Below are positions 9,193 to 19,882 of a stretch of 64,000 bases of DNA, piece by piece. Location: the NCBI GenBank assembly GCA_018902385.1, contig JABSSW010000007.1:806001-870000 (forward strand), written 5' to 3'. The number at the start of each line of letters is the position of its first letter. Position 1 is the stretch's first letter. Origin of the DNA: Physcia stellaris. Lineage: Eukaryota > Ascomycota > Lecanoromycetes > Caliciales > Physciaceae. The translations under genes and the position numbers were made by a program. The notes under the pieces were generated by a model. That model was not told the DNA's origin. It did no database searches and worked only from the letters and a program-made list of their open reading frames with translations.

Positions 9193-12100
9193 ATGGCTTC
9201 AGACCCAAACGAGAGGGAATGGCAAACGGTCGGGCAGGGGAGTAGGAGAGGCCCGAAGCGTGGGCAAGGCCCAAGTAATGTAACCAACCAAAACTCTCGC
9301 TTGGTACCTGGTCAAGCACAGCGTCCAGTGGGCCAAGACTCTGGTCGAAATAGTCAGGGCAACACGCAGCTTCCCCCTCGAGGACCAGGCTTGGGAAATG
9401 AACCGCGATCAAACAATGCTCCTCAAGATTATTCGCAGCGATATCGAGGTTATGGTCAGTCCGGGCGGACTCAGCCGAACTTGAACCCCAACGAGATCAC
9501 TGGACAATCCACTGGGACTATCCGAGCGAGCAGTCAAGCGCAACCAAACCAACAGGGTCAAGGTAAAGCGCCTAGCTCAAGCACGTTGCAGACAGACCCC
9601 ATCTATCAGTGAGATACCCGCTAAGAGCAAAAGTATAGTACTGATAGTGTTGAACTAGGGGAAGAAATGGGTCCTTTCCCACCCCAGATACGCGAGTTTC
9701 AGCCATGGAGGATAAATTCGTCCAATGTGGCTCGGTTCCCGAACAATTGAACCTGCGCATGTGCCTTCGTCCCGGATATGGTACTAGAGGTAGCGCGGTC
9801 ACACTGTGGACTAACTATTTTGAGGTGAAGTCGCAAGCTTCACATGTTGCTATGTATCTGTACACAATGACAGTAGATCCCAGCGACAAATACAGCATTC
9901 CAAAGGGTAAGAAGAGAAAGCAGCTTATCAATTTGATGCTGAGAGATCCCATGTTTTGGGCTTTGAAGCCAGTGGTCATTGCTACCGATTTCAACGAGAA
10001 TCTCCTGACGAAGACTCCACTGGCATTCAGCGGCGAGACTGCGAGAATATCTGTCAATTTTCGAGGAGAAGGCGCGTTACATGCACCTGAAAAGCCCATT
10101 ACTTACACGGTTTCTATCAAGAAGAAGCACACCCTCAATTTGTCCGATTTCCAGGACTACTTGGATCCCACAAAGATGACTTCCGAATACAACAAGTCCC
10201 CTGTTCTAGAAGCTTTGAATATCATTCATGGTTACCATTCCAAGCAATCGCAAACACTCACTACTGTTGGCGCTAAAAGGGTGTTTCCACTTGACCAACA
10301 GGGAGGGCAGCCCATTCCTCCAGGTTTGGTTGCACTCCGCGGCTTCTACTCGAGTGTCATAGGGGCCACTTCCCGAATCCTTGTCAATGTCAATATCACT
10401 CATTGCGCGTTCCATAAACAGAGACCTTTGGGCGAGTTGATATGGGAACTATGCCCTGAGCACAACCAAGATGATATTGACTACCCTAGATTACAGCAAT
10501 TCTTAAAGAGGTTGCGAGTCACAACAAACCACCTCACGGAGAAAGACAAGGCTTTCGGGAAAGTCAGGACTATCTTTGGTCTTGCGATGTCCGACGACGG
10601 GACAGGACGAGAGAGGCCCCCGAAGATTTCTGGGAGAAAGCTTGGGGCGGGACCCGCGGCAGTGTCTTTCTTCGAAAACGTTTGTGCTCCGTCCTCGAGC
10701 ACAAGCGAGTCCTCGCGACTTCAAATCTCTACAAATTCAATGAAAGAGAACGTCCCACCATCGTCAGCAACAAATGAAGGCAAATACATCAATGTTCAGA
10801 ACTTCTTCCGGAAGTGTAAGTCGTCGTTGATCTTGTATAGTGACCTCGCTCATGGTTTATAGCCTATCCTTACTCGGTCAAAGCGTGCAATCTCGATCGG
10901 ACTATGCCTGTTGTGAATGTTGGCACCAAGGAGATACCTATTTATTTACCCGCCGAAGTATGTGACGTACAACCTGGACAGCTCGCAAAACTCAAGGACG
11001 ACCAGACCAAGTCAATGATAGAATACGCAAAGGTAGAGCCCGCTTTTTGTGCGAGAAAGATTGTGCAAGACGGTCTTACGAAATTAGGGTTTTCTCCGCC
11101 GTCCGAGGCGTTGGTAGGTGTTTATGCATGGAAGAAGTGTCATACAGATTTAGCTAACAGCTATTAGGCTGAACTGGGCTTGACGGTTGGGGACGACTTG
11201 ATCACAGTACCTGGCCGTCTTCTCAAAGCCCCAGAAATCCAGTATAAGGAAAACTTTGTCCAGTATCCGATAACAAAGCTGGGCGGCTGGAACTTTGCCG
11301 GCAATAGACTCTATGACTCTAAAAAGCTACCTATTTGGTATTGTCTCAGAATCGCCGAAAGGCGGGAAGACAATAATATGCCACCAGCTACCATGAACAT
11401 TGGAGGCGTTTTGAAAAACTTCCGCCAAATCCTATCTGCTAGCGGTGTCAAATGTGAACGTGGGCCAGTAATGGAAGATTTAGTCCTCCGCAACGTACAT
11501 GACACTACAACACAGCTAATCTTAGACGTGGAACCAAGCTTGCGGAAGATCCTTGAACAACATGCAAAAACAGAGTACTCCGAGAACGGTACCCCACAAA
11601 ACAACAAAGCCGATCCTCCTCTTGTGCTCGTCATACTTCCCAACAAAGTTACGAAACTTTACCATGCGATAAAGATTCTGGGAGATACCAAATTGGGCAT
11701 CCATACAGTGTGTGTCATTGGGAGCGCAGTCAAGCCAAACCCTAAATCCTCATCTCAGAACAAGTTGAAGGAGACGAAATTCTACGCCGAGTCAGCCGAT
11801 CAATACTTTGCCAATGTTGCTCTAAAGATAAATCTCAAGCTCAAAGGGATCAACCATCTGCTAAAGGATAATCAAGGGCTTGATATCATCAACAAGGGTT
11901 CCACAATGGTCATTGGACTCGACGTCACCCATCCTTCACCAGGCTCCCATGAGGATGCACCCAGTATTTTCGCCCTCGTTGCCAGCATTAACAGACAGCT
12001 TGCGCAGTGGCCTGTTGAGCTTGGCGTCCAGAGGAAGTCCCGTGAGGAAGTCATCAGCAACAAAAGTAGGCTCATCGAGATGTTCCAGTCTCTGCTGCAA

Positions 12101-12787
12101 AGATGGCGATCGGAGAATGGCGAACTACCCGAGAACGTCATTATCTACCGTGACGGCGTATCCGAAGGACAATATCAGCAAGTGCTTGACGCAGAGCTGT
12201 CCACATTCAAAGAAGCTTGCCATGAGATGTATAGAAGTGGACCAAGCTTCACGTTCATCATTGTCGCGAAAAGACATCATACTCGCTTCTATCCTACGGA
12301 AGCAAGACACGCCGACTCAACACACAACGCTAAATGTGGCACCGTTGTGGACCGAGGGATTACCCAAGCCCGCGACTGGGATTTCTTCCTACAATCACAC
12401 AGTGTCATCGGAAAAGGAGTTGCCAGGCCCGCGCACTACATCATCCTCCACGACGAAGTTTTCGAAGACCGCCAAGATCGAGCAGATTTGCTTCAAAACC
12501 TGACATTTAATATGTGCTATCTGTTTGGCCGTGCAACCAAGGCCATCAGCGTATGTCCGCCAGCTTATCTTGCTGATCTTGCATGTACACGAGCGAGATC
12601 GTATTTGCATGATCAATTTGTAGCTCCGCCAGCTCCACCGAAGAAAAAAGATGAGAAAGCCCAAAGCAAACCCGAGACAGAGGCAGAGAGAAAATATCGC
12701 TTGGCAGAGAAGGCTAAAGTGCTTAGATCCCAGCAGAAGAGGATTGAGATCCATTCGAGATTGAAAGACTCGATGTTCTACATCTGA
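9193..12787 (+). CDS. Argonaute protein (QDE-2/AGO type)
   Basis: The proposed exons are 9193-9608, 9659-10815, 10863-11113 and 11168-12787, giving 1147 aa. The three introns (50, 47 and 54 bp) have donors GTGAGA, GTAAGT and GTAGGT and keep frame. Order: Gly/Gln/Arg-rich N-terminus (1-140), N domain from about 155 (LRPGYGTRG), linker L1 with GLVALRGFYSSV near 360, PAZ at about 430-600 (MPVVNVGTKE, YLPAEVC), MID, then PIWI from about 830. The slicer tetrad looks complete: D860 in GLDVTHPSP, E902 in SREEV, D937 in YRDGVSEGQ and D1078 in YLADLACTRAR. The protein would bind small RNAs and cleave matching transcripts in quelling or related silencing. No Dicer or RdRP lies in the window. The start is the first ATG upstream of the low-complexity region, so the exact N-terminus is uncertain. 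Confidence 0.93.
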
Positions 12788-13967
12788 GTGCGCGATAGTA
12801 TCTCTTTCGCCAACTCAATTTTCAGGGCTGATTGTATCTTTCGAGGTGGGGGGCGACTACTAACCTGGTGGATGGATGGCCGTATTAGTTGGGCCTGACA
12901 GTTGTAATGTTTCGACTTTCCACTCATTACTTTGTTCTTGCTTTGGTGGTGCGTTTCGTTGGGTTTAGAGCAAAGAAAAAGGGCCACAGGGGAGAGTTCC
13001 GACGACTAACGACTTGATGAATGATGAGACTTTTAGATATTCCTGCTGATAGTTTAGAATCCAGCATAGACCTTTAGCTTCATGGGCCTGAGACGGTGAC
13101 GAGGCTGGATTGATGGAGGTCTAGGGAAAGCGTTTAGGCACTTTGAGATGGATGCCTCCTTCGAAGGTTGTAAAACTATTCTGGAAAGATCAGTGCTAAA
13201 ACAGATTTCGTCTTACTCTCCTTTTGTCGCTGGCGAAACTGCACGTTACTGATCGATCAATAACGAGCAAGTTTGCGTTGTGAGACGATCTTCATTTCAT
13301 TATCGTTATTTGCGATCCAGTCACATTCCTAAGGGAAAAACTTCCCTTCATATAAGTCTGTGCGCTAAACGTTACAGGAACACAAGACCCCACTCACTTT
13401 GTCCTACCTCGTCAAGCTTGATGCAACGTCTCTAACCGCGTGCTAGACATGCACAAAAGAACGCCTACCGAGAGATTCAGCCAATCAAGGACTGGTTAAG
13501 GCACGCATAAGCTGCATGAAGCCAATAATAGATTGCACCATCTCGGGACGCAATCGAATCGAGCTGGACATTTTGGTTCATTTGTTACAGGAAAAAAGGG
13601 TTGCACCAACATTGTGGTACACCGAAACCGGTTATCGAGTTGTACGGAGAGTATGGGACCATCAAGCCCAGGTACTCGACATGCTGTTGTAGTGATACAA
13701 TTCAAGCATGCGGTCAGCCCGGAAGTAATGGCTGTGAGATTGGCGCTGGTGTGCTGTTCTCGTGACACTCATTTGCTAGGGGTATCGTCGATCCCTCGTA
13801 ATGGAAGCTCTCGGCTCGGTCTTTGGCGCTGCAAGTACCTCGCTGTAAAAATCCGGGTCACACGAGAATCGAAGCCCGGAGGCCGCGGCCGCATTTATAT
13901 ATGATGTAAAGTGGACTTCGCAACGCCTATTCCCATGATAATCATCATTGTTTCTTCGCAGTCTTCG
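12788..13967. other. Intergenic, no gene recognised
   Basis: This holds the Argonaute 3' flank and the upstream region of the PhiA-like gene. A frame at 13533-13904 has no domain. A GTAAAG...CGCAG pair at 13906-13961 could be a 5'UTR intron of the next gene. Confidence 0.45.
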
Positions 13968-14758
13968 ATGAACATGGCGATTCCGCAGAGCAATAATCTC
14001 TGGAGATTTCTTGGGCTCCTATGCGTCCTTCCTTTGGGCATAGCAGATCCTACCTCAACAGTCCAAGCAAACAGCACCCGCGGCGCCCCATCGTGTTTCA
14101 CCCTCTACTGTTGGTTGAGAACCCCACTAAGATTCCTAATATCGATATAGCTGCCAGTGACGGCGCTTTCTGGCTTTACAAGAGGACTAACACTGCGTGT
14201 CCACTGGCGGACAAGACCTTGTGCCCGCAAAGTGGCTGGACAGAGATGTTGGCACGAGATGGATTGGGCGAGATCACTCTAGTAAGACCCCTCGAGAATT
14301 CCTCTCGAGATGGTCCCCGAATGGTTTGGTCTGCAATGCTGACCGCATAACAGCACTCCAAAGTCCCAGGTGGCCAGCGCGTCTACGTTGCCCCCGATGG
14401 AGCACTCAAGTTCACAGCAGCCAATTTCCCCCATCCACCTCATGAATCAAGCTCCGGGCCCTTCAAAGTCGGCTTCTCGACAATCGCTGGCCGCGTGGTA
14501 GGAGGCTATATTCTGTACTTCGGTAAAGGCTCCCGACCTGGAGGCTCGCAGATCATCTTCTGCCCCACAAACGAGCCACCACAGGTTTTCAATGCGGGAT
14601 ATCGTGTTACGCCTTTGCAAGCGTTCGTTGATATCGGGGCCTTGAGTGATGCTGATGTACCGCTGGGATCGGTCGCGGACTGCATAAGATGGGAAGTAGT
14701 TACGGAAACGTATCCGGCATTACAGGCTTCGCCACCTAATGCGTGGGAGTATGTCTGA
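13968..14758 (+). CDS. Secreted PhiA/IgE-binding-like cell-wall protein
   Basis: The proposed exons are 13968-14060, 14120-14281 and 14354-14758 (219 aa). The second intron is clear (GTAAGA...AACAG). The first joins frames correctly only with a weak donor, GTCCAAGC at 14061, and either GAG at 14119 or AAG at 14131 as acceptor. The start gives a hydrophobic signal segment (WRFLGLLCVLPLG). The mature part has ASDGAFWLY, then paired cysteines (ACP, LCP), then VPGGQRVYVAPDGALKFT, IIFCPT and a last cysteine. This order resembles the fungal PhiA/IgE-binding cell-wall family, linked in Aspergillus to phialide and wall formation. The family call is from pattern memory. If the first intron is wrong, the signal segment and the core would be in different frames and the gene could be broken. 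Confidence 0.6.
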
Positions 14759-15384
14759 TCTGGGATTTGAGATCTTTGCTAGTGTGAGAGAATTTTTTTA
14801 AGTGAAATAGCCAAAGTAACCTTACAGGCCCAAGCGTGTGGAAGCGTCCGTTTTCCCTTTCGTTGGAGACCGAAAATTACATGTCACCTGTAGTCATAGT
14901 TCAACACTGCTACATCAAGAACGAAATCGAGAAGCTGTACGTAAGAGAACCATATAAGTGGAAGAACGGAACAAATTATCAACGCCAAACGCACAGTCTA
15001 AGCTGCTACGTATTCATTGGCGCTGATAATTGAAATAATGAAATGTCTTCTCCTCTGCCAGAGACCAAGGACTCTTTCTCCAGGGGCTTCGAATCTACTC
15101 CTCAGCTGAGATGAGACATGTATTGTTGTGTCTTGCTAGCTTATTTGAAATGTGGGGAATGTGATAGGGATTTCACGTGGAAAATGGTCGACGGGTCCCT
15201 TTCGGAAAACACCTCGGAAATATCCTACTAGTCCTGATCTCTGCGTCTTTCAACGCCTCATCTCAACATCTCATCCGAAATTACTAGAAAGCAATTTAAG
15301 TGAGACCTTGACATGAGAGATTTTATCCAATCGAAAGGATACCACGTACGAACTTCCGCCTTCCCCACAGAAACAAATCTACAT
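14759..15384. other. Intergenic, no gene recognised
   Basis: The short stretch lies between convergent genes and carries no supported frame. Both genes probably end their transcripts here. Confidence 0.5.
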
Positions 15385-16196
15385 TCACCACTTCTCCGCA
15401 ACATCAAACCCATACGACGTCCCATCGCCATCAAACACATAATACCCGCCCCTCGTATCCTCATGCTTGCCATGGCAGATATCAATGATCCTCTGCATAG
15501 CCCACCGGCACGTATCCTCATCCGCCCGCGTCGGATCGTTGATGTCGGCCGTGAATTTGACAGCGCCGGTCGGTTTGTTGCAGTTCTGCTCGGTCGTGAG
15601 GCATAGTTGCATGAGATGGGTGAATTCCTGGTGAGGGTAGGTTCCGTTTTCGTTCAAGGGTCCGAAGCGGATATGGTTTGGATCATTCATATACATTTTT
15701 GTGCCGCAGGCTCTGTGGAGGTAATGTAAGAGTCAGTGAGTTTGCCTCTCGGGCAGTGCTTGTTGCTGTTTTTGATTTTGTTTTTTCCCCCAATCAGAAG
15801 GTCAATGACACAGAAAAGGCGTCAGAGAAAGGGAGCATTGAGGGAGAGCAAAATATCAGAAAAACAAATAAGACCGTGGGTAAGCGAGCAATATCTGCTC
15901 ATCGGAGCCTGAAATGGAATACAGCGAGGAGACTTGACGTACTGGTTGAGGAGATCATGGACAGTAACTTGCGGCATCCACGCTCCGCCTTTGTAGCAAT
16001 TGAACCAGCCAGCGCGAGCGACATTGATGGCGTCGCGGCCATTATAAACGCCCGATTCATCCTTAGTGAAACGGATCGCTGATGCCGAACCCACGAGGAT
16101 TGTCGTCAGGAAAAAGGGCACCTTTAGGAATTCTTTGATTGTCAATTAGCTTGGAATCAGCAGTGTACACAGCGAAAGGATTGACTTACGTTTCAT
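15385..16196 (-). CDS. Small secreted cysteine-containing protein
   Basis: The proposed exons on the minus strand are 16196-16190, 16132-15943 and 15712-15385, giving 174 aa. The first coding exon is only seven bases (ATGAAAC), followed by a strong GTAAGT donor. The second intron is 230 bp with donor GTACGT and acceptor ACAG. Splicing the tiny exon gives MKQFLKVPFFLTTILVGSASA, a convincing signal peptide. The mature chain has six cysteines (FNC, QACG, QLC, QNC, DTC, DIC), enough for three disulfides, and ends GGYYVFDGDGTSYGFD. I do not recognise the family. Size, secretion and cysteines fit an effector, toxin-like or wall protein. An effector role is inference only. Confidence 0.7.
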
Positions 16197-16961
16197 GATG
16201 TCTAAATACGCTCGCTGTGCTGGGCGCGCAATCGCAAAAATGACTTTCTCCGAAGGGAGGCTTAAAGATATGAGAGGGTGTAGTGAGAAATATGGATAGA
16301 CTTAGAAGCACAATATGGTGATCGGACTGTATATATGATCGGCAATAGCGGGGACGAAAGGGACACGGGAACTGGCAACAATTTGCCGACTGGAAGTCTC
16401 GAAATAATCCCGACTGACGGGCAATACAAGAACTTACGGGCAATGCAAGAAATATTTTCCCGGCCGCGGCAAAAGGATACTACTATAAGAAATCGATACC
16501 GTGGATTGAATCAAATTCTTTTTGCGAATGCGATGAGCCAAAAGCTAGTGATTGGATGCATCTTTTATCAATGCGATCCGTTCCATGATATGCGCATGAC
16601 CAAAATAACTTAGCCGACCCGTGCTGAACTTGTCGAGACTGCGTCAAATCCTCAACCAAGCTCACCGATGCGATAGTAAGCATCTGCAGTACATTTCACA
16701 CAGTAAGTAAAGAAACTCGTGTTGCTCTATGTACTGCAAGGTCAAGTGGAGTCCGAGATCGTCCGTGGAGATCTTTCTTATAAGAATATCCGCCCGCTAC
16801 AACGCGTCTCCGGCAATTTCAGCCTGGATTGTTTTGTTCCAGGTGCAAAATAGATATTGGGTTAATTTACTTACAGTCGTAGATGTTATGGGACGCTCAG
16901 AAAAGGAGGCGTTGATGAGTGATAGAACGATGTGATATGTACTCGCCGCCCTCCACCAAAT
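16197..16961. other. Intergenic, no gene recognised
   Basis: No frame here shows a domain. The first 200 bases are the likely promoter of the minus-strand secreted-protein gene. Confidence 0.5.
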
Positions 16962-17665
16962 CTACGGGCGATTTATAGGGCTACTTTTAGCATCGTCAAA
17001 GCTCGAAAGGCCGGTAATTGAAATTGATGCAATAAGTAGCTTCGCCACCGCAATGGACTTGATGATATTGCTGTCGTCATGGGATGCGGCGTGCAAAAGT
17101 CCATGCCCAAGTACCGCCATCTGCTCCGTGTTGTTCACATTGGCTACGATACAACACAGCTTCTTCCTGATAGACATCGATGGCCATCTCTCACGCAATC
17201 TGTTATCTCTAGCATATCCCATCATGAGATGTTCGCTACCGATTGCATGTGAGGACTCATTTCTCCAGCCGAGGATGTCTGGTATTGGCGCAGTTGTCTT
17301 GTACTGCACTAACGAGGTCAAATACTATGTGGAATGCAGTAAAGTGCTTCCAACTTACGATATTTGATACTGGCAACCTCGGAGTGAGTAGTCAGTCTCT
17401 ATTGTCCAGCAATTGTGGTAGACAGCTTCGCCACGAGGCGTTTTTCGGTATCACAGATGAAGATGAAAATGTGATCACAACGATCCTCAGCCTTCTCACA
17501 CTTCACAATACTTGATGCGCAGGACATAGTTGGATCACTCTTTGACAGAGTTGGTCGAAGTCGCATTGAAAGTAGCGTCTGAGGCGTTTTTCACGTCACT
17601 AAGAAGCCACCGGCCACTTGCATACTCGAAGATATTGCTAGTCGGCAAAGTGGTGTCAAAGACCA
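16962..17665 (-). pseudogene. Decayed APH-fold kinase-like gene
   Basis: Minus-strand pieces match the fungal aminoglycoside-phosphotransferase (APH/Fmp29-like) family in order: FEYASGRWLLSD near 17640; HIFIFICDTEKRLVAKL and THSEVASIKY around 17380-17470; then KTTAPIPDILGW, IGSEHLMMGY and RERWPSMS at 17300-17160. An intact-looking intron (GTAAGT...TTAG, about 17356-17308) joins the last two blocks. In-frame stops interrupt the N-terminal part: a TGA after NSVKE, and a TAG at 17399-17401 just before RLTTHSEVAS. The C-terminal catalytic region is not recognisable. This is a host gene relic, beside a MITE cluster. Confidence 0.7.
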
Positions 17666-17956
17666 GAGTAGCTTTCCTACGATGTGGCGTTTATGCTATT
17701 TGTCGACCACTGAATACACGATCTCAATGGGACTTTTGAACACACCGGTGCCGCTTTGTACGTTGACATAAATAGCTCTGCTCACGCGATGAGGCATGTT
17801 GGGAAGGGAGCGACACCTTTAAAGCTGCTGCGCTTTGCAACAACGGTAGATGGATTGGGGTCATTAGGCCGCAATACACGTCAGCGAGCACGCGAGTCTG
17901 CGAAACTTCTAAGCTCGTTGATGAGCTGCAATCTTCTCTGGCTGAAATTGGTGTGG

Positions 17957-18708
17957 ATTTCCCGGGTGCAGAACGCTTGCAATTAGCGTGGAAAAAACGC
18001 TTGCGAATGCTTGGCATCCTCGTCCCGGGACCCCCTCCCAAAGTTGTATGATAGTAATCTGAGAGGAATTTTCAATTCATGTTTTAAAGATCTTTTCAAG
18101 TATACAAATCGTTGAAACCATAAATACTTCTGTATAGTCGTTTTTTGATGTTGTTTTATCGATTTTCCATCCAATGTCTCTCAAACAAGACTTGAAATTA
18201 ATCTTCAGATTTTGCGAAAAAACATGTTTGCAACATCAAGAAATAATTATACAGAAGTATTTATGGCTTCAACGAATTGTATGCTTGAAAAGATCGTTAA
18301 AACATCAACTGAAAATTTCTCTCAGATTACTATCATACAAATGGGGAGAGAAAATTTCGAGACGAGAATGTCAAACATTCGCAAGCGTTTTTTTCACGTT
18401 AAAATTGTTTGACACTCGTAGATCTTTTTTATTTCAACAGATTCAAGATTTTCAATCGATGTAACTCAACGTCAACATTATAATTTGTTATATAAACATT
18501 TTTGTTCGATAATGTGATCGATACATTGATAACATCGTAAATTTAATGTCGAATCATCAAATATTGATCGAGTTGAAAATTTGACATCGTCAAATGCCAG
18601 AATTTTTTCATTTCAGGGTTAGGTTTGACATGAAATCTTGGTGACGAACTCGGGATAAAAAAGATCTACGAGTGCCAAGCAATTGCAAGCGTTCTGCACA
18701 TGGGAAAT
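17957..18708. mobile_element. MITE, copy 1, carrying a second MITE
   Basis: The ends form an inverted repeat reading ATTTCCC then GTGCAGAACGCTTGCAATT inwards. The right arm continues GCTTGGCACTCGTAGATC. The left arm continues into the same TTTGACACTCGTAGATC only after an inner insertion (17985-18402). Without the insertion the element is about 330 bp, close to the second copy at 28.1 kb. No transposase is present. Right of it, 18699-18842 is an open frame that may be a host exon fragment. Confidence 0.7.
17985..18402. mobile_element. Foldback MITE inserted in the 17957-18708 MITE
   Basis: Two inverted arms of about 165 bp (17985-18150 and 18235-18402) surround about 85 bp. The arms read CGTG(G/A)AAAAAACGCTTGCG then AATG(C/T)TTG(G/A)CAT inwards. 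AATT lies at both borders (17981-17984 and 18403-18406), and skipping the insert with one AATT rejoins the outer terminal repeat almost perfectly. The arm motif CGCTTGC-AATG-TTGGCA also occurs in the outer element's ends, so the two families are probably related. Confidence 0.7.
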
Positions 18709-19882
18709 ATTTCACGGAAAGCCATGCTAGGTTGCTGGATGTCATGCAAACCCTTCCCGGATCGGACCCTCAGCGAGCGACAAAGAAAACATTGTTTTTG
18801 GCGTATGGGCAGGAGGCCAAGATCGTGGCTCGAAGGGTTTAATTGCAGTACGTTCGATGTCTGGTGTAGGGGGTCGTAATCATTACTATCTGTGGGTGTG
18901 GTACAGGCGAATTTCCAGCCGGCCGTGTGCCAAGCATTTAGAACAAGACAGACCACGTGACGTCTCGCTAATTGACCAATTACCGTTTTCTTGTTCCTGC
19001 CTCCCAACAGACACCCTCCTCTAGTATCTTGTACTTTCATGGCAGACCTGCGATGTCTGCTGGGGCTCCCTGGAAGCTTATTATTTCGTTTTCTTTTGGT
19101 CGTCGAGACAGGTTGCGTATCCCATGGTCTGGTGTGGTGCTATCTTGCCTCCCATGCATCGCCATCGATACACCCAATATGATAACACGCTTACCCGTGT
19201 TTGGCACAAAGCATATGAAAACGATCTGAAGACGATATGAAAGTGACATGAAGACAACATCATCTTCTGATTTCGTCCGAAGTCGGGTAATCGTAGATCT
19301 GTCGGTGTATCCTAAAAATAAGCACCACTTATTACCAGACCATGGGATAGCCACGAGCCTCAGAGTATGCCTTGGATGGCTTGGACTCCAAGCATGTGTC
19401 TTGCTTCTGCGGGCAGATCAGAAGGCTCTTCAAGGTTGCCCGCCAGGTTGCCCGCCATTGGCAGCTCTTGAATCTACGTTTTGATAGGTCTTACCTCGAA
19501 AATGGGAATTGGCAAGTTCAACCGAGCGGCTGTGCCTGCCGCAGCCATACGGCAATCACCTTCCTGCATGAGCCAACGCAAGGCTACGTCGGGACTTTTT
19601 TCTCTCAAAACCTTGCCGTCCATTGTCTTTTCCTTCAGATCGTGATCGTAGGCGGGCCTCTACCCTTTTCCTGTAGTGCCATCGTCCTATACATCAATTA
19701 GAGCTACATCCATAGAAATGTCGCGTCCTCTTTCGGTGCCATAAGGATCGCTCCGTAAGGCTGAGGTTCCTCATCGCTCACGATCCCCCTCTACTGGTAC
19801 GCAAGAACTAGCAGAAATCTACCCGTTGTATGTAGCTCGACGAGGCCTGTCTCGGGCACCAACTTTCAGAGAATAGATAGCT
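18709..19882. other. No gene confirmed
   Basis: A frame from 18699 to 18842 reads TLPGSDPQRATKKTLFLAYG and looks protein-like, but it has no start or partner exon. A minus-strand frame near 19495-19640 also looks protein-like but has no acceptable splice. A possible small MITE lies at 19111-19359. Otherwise I see nothing. Confidence 0.4.
19111..19359. repeat. Possible small inverted-repeat element
   Basis: Inverted arms at 19111-19140 and 19322-19359 share ATCCCATGGTCTGGT and a following GTGGTGC. The total is about 250 bp. No transposase, no clear target duplication and no second copy in the window, so the call is tentative. Confidence 0.45.

Noticed and set aside
19360-19640. Minus-strand protein-like frame (LREKSPDVALRWLMQEGD)
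   Set aside because: Joining it to the next protein-like segment needs a 30-bp intron, too short to be credible, and there is no recognised family.
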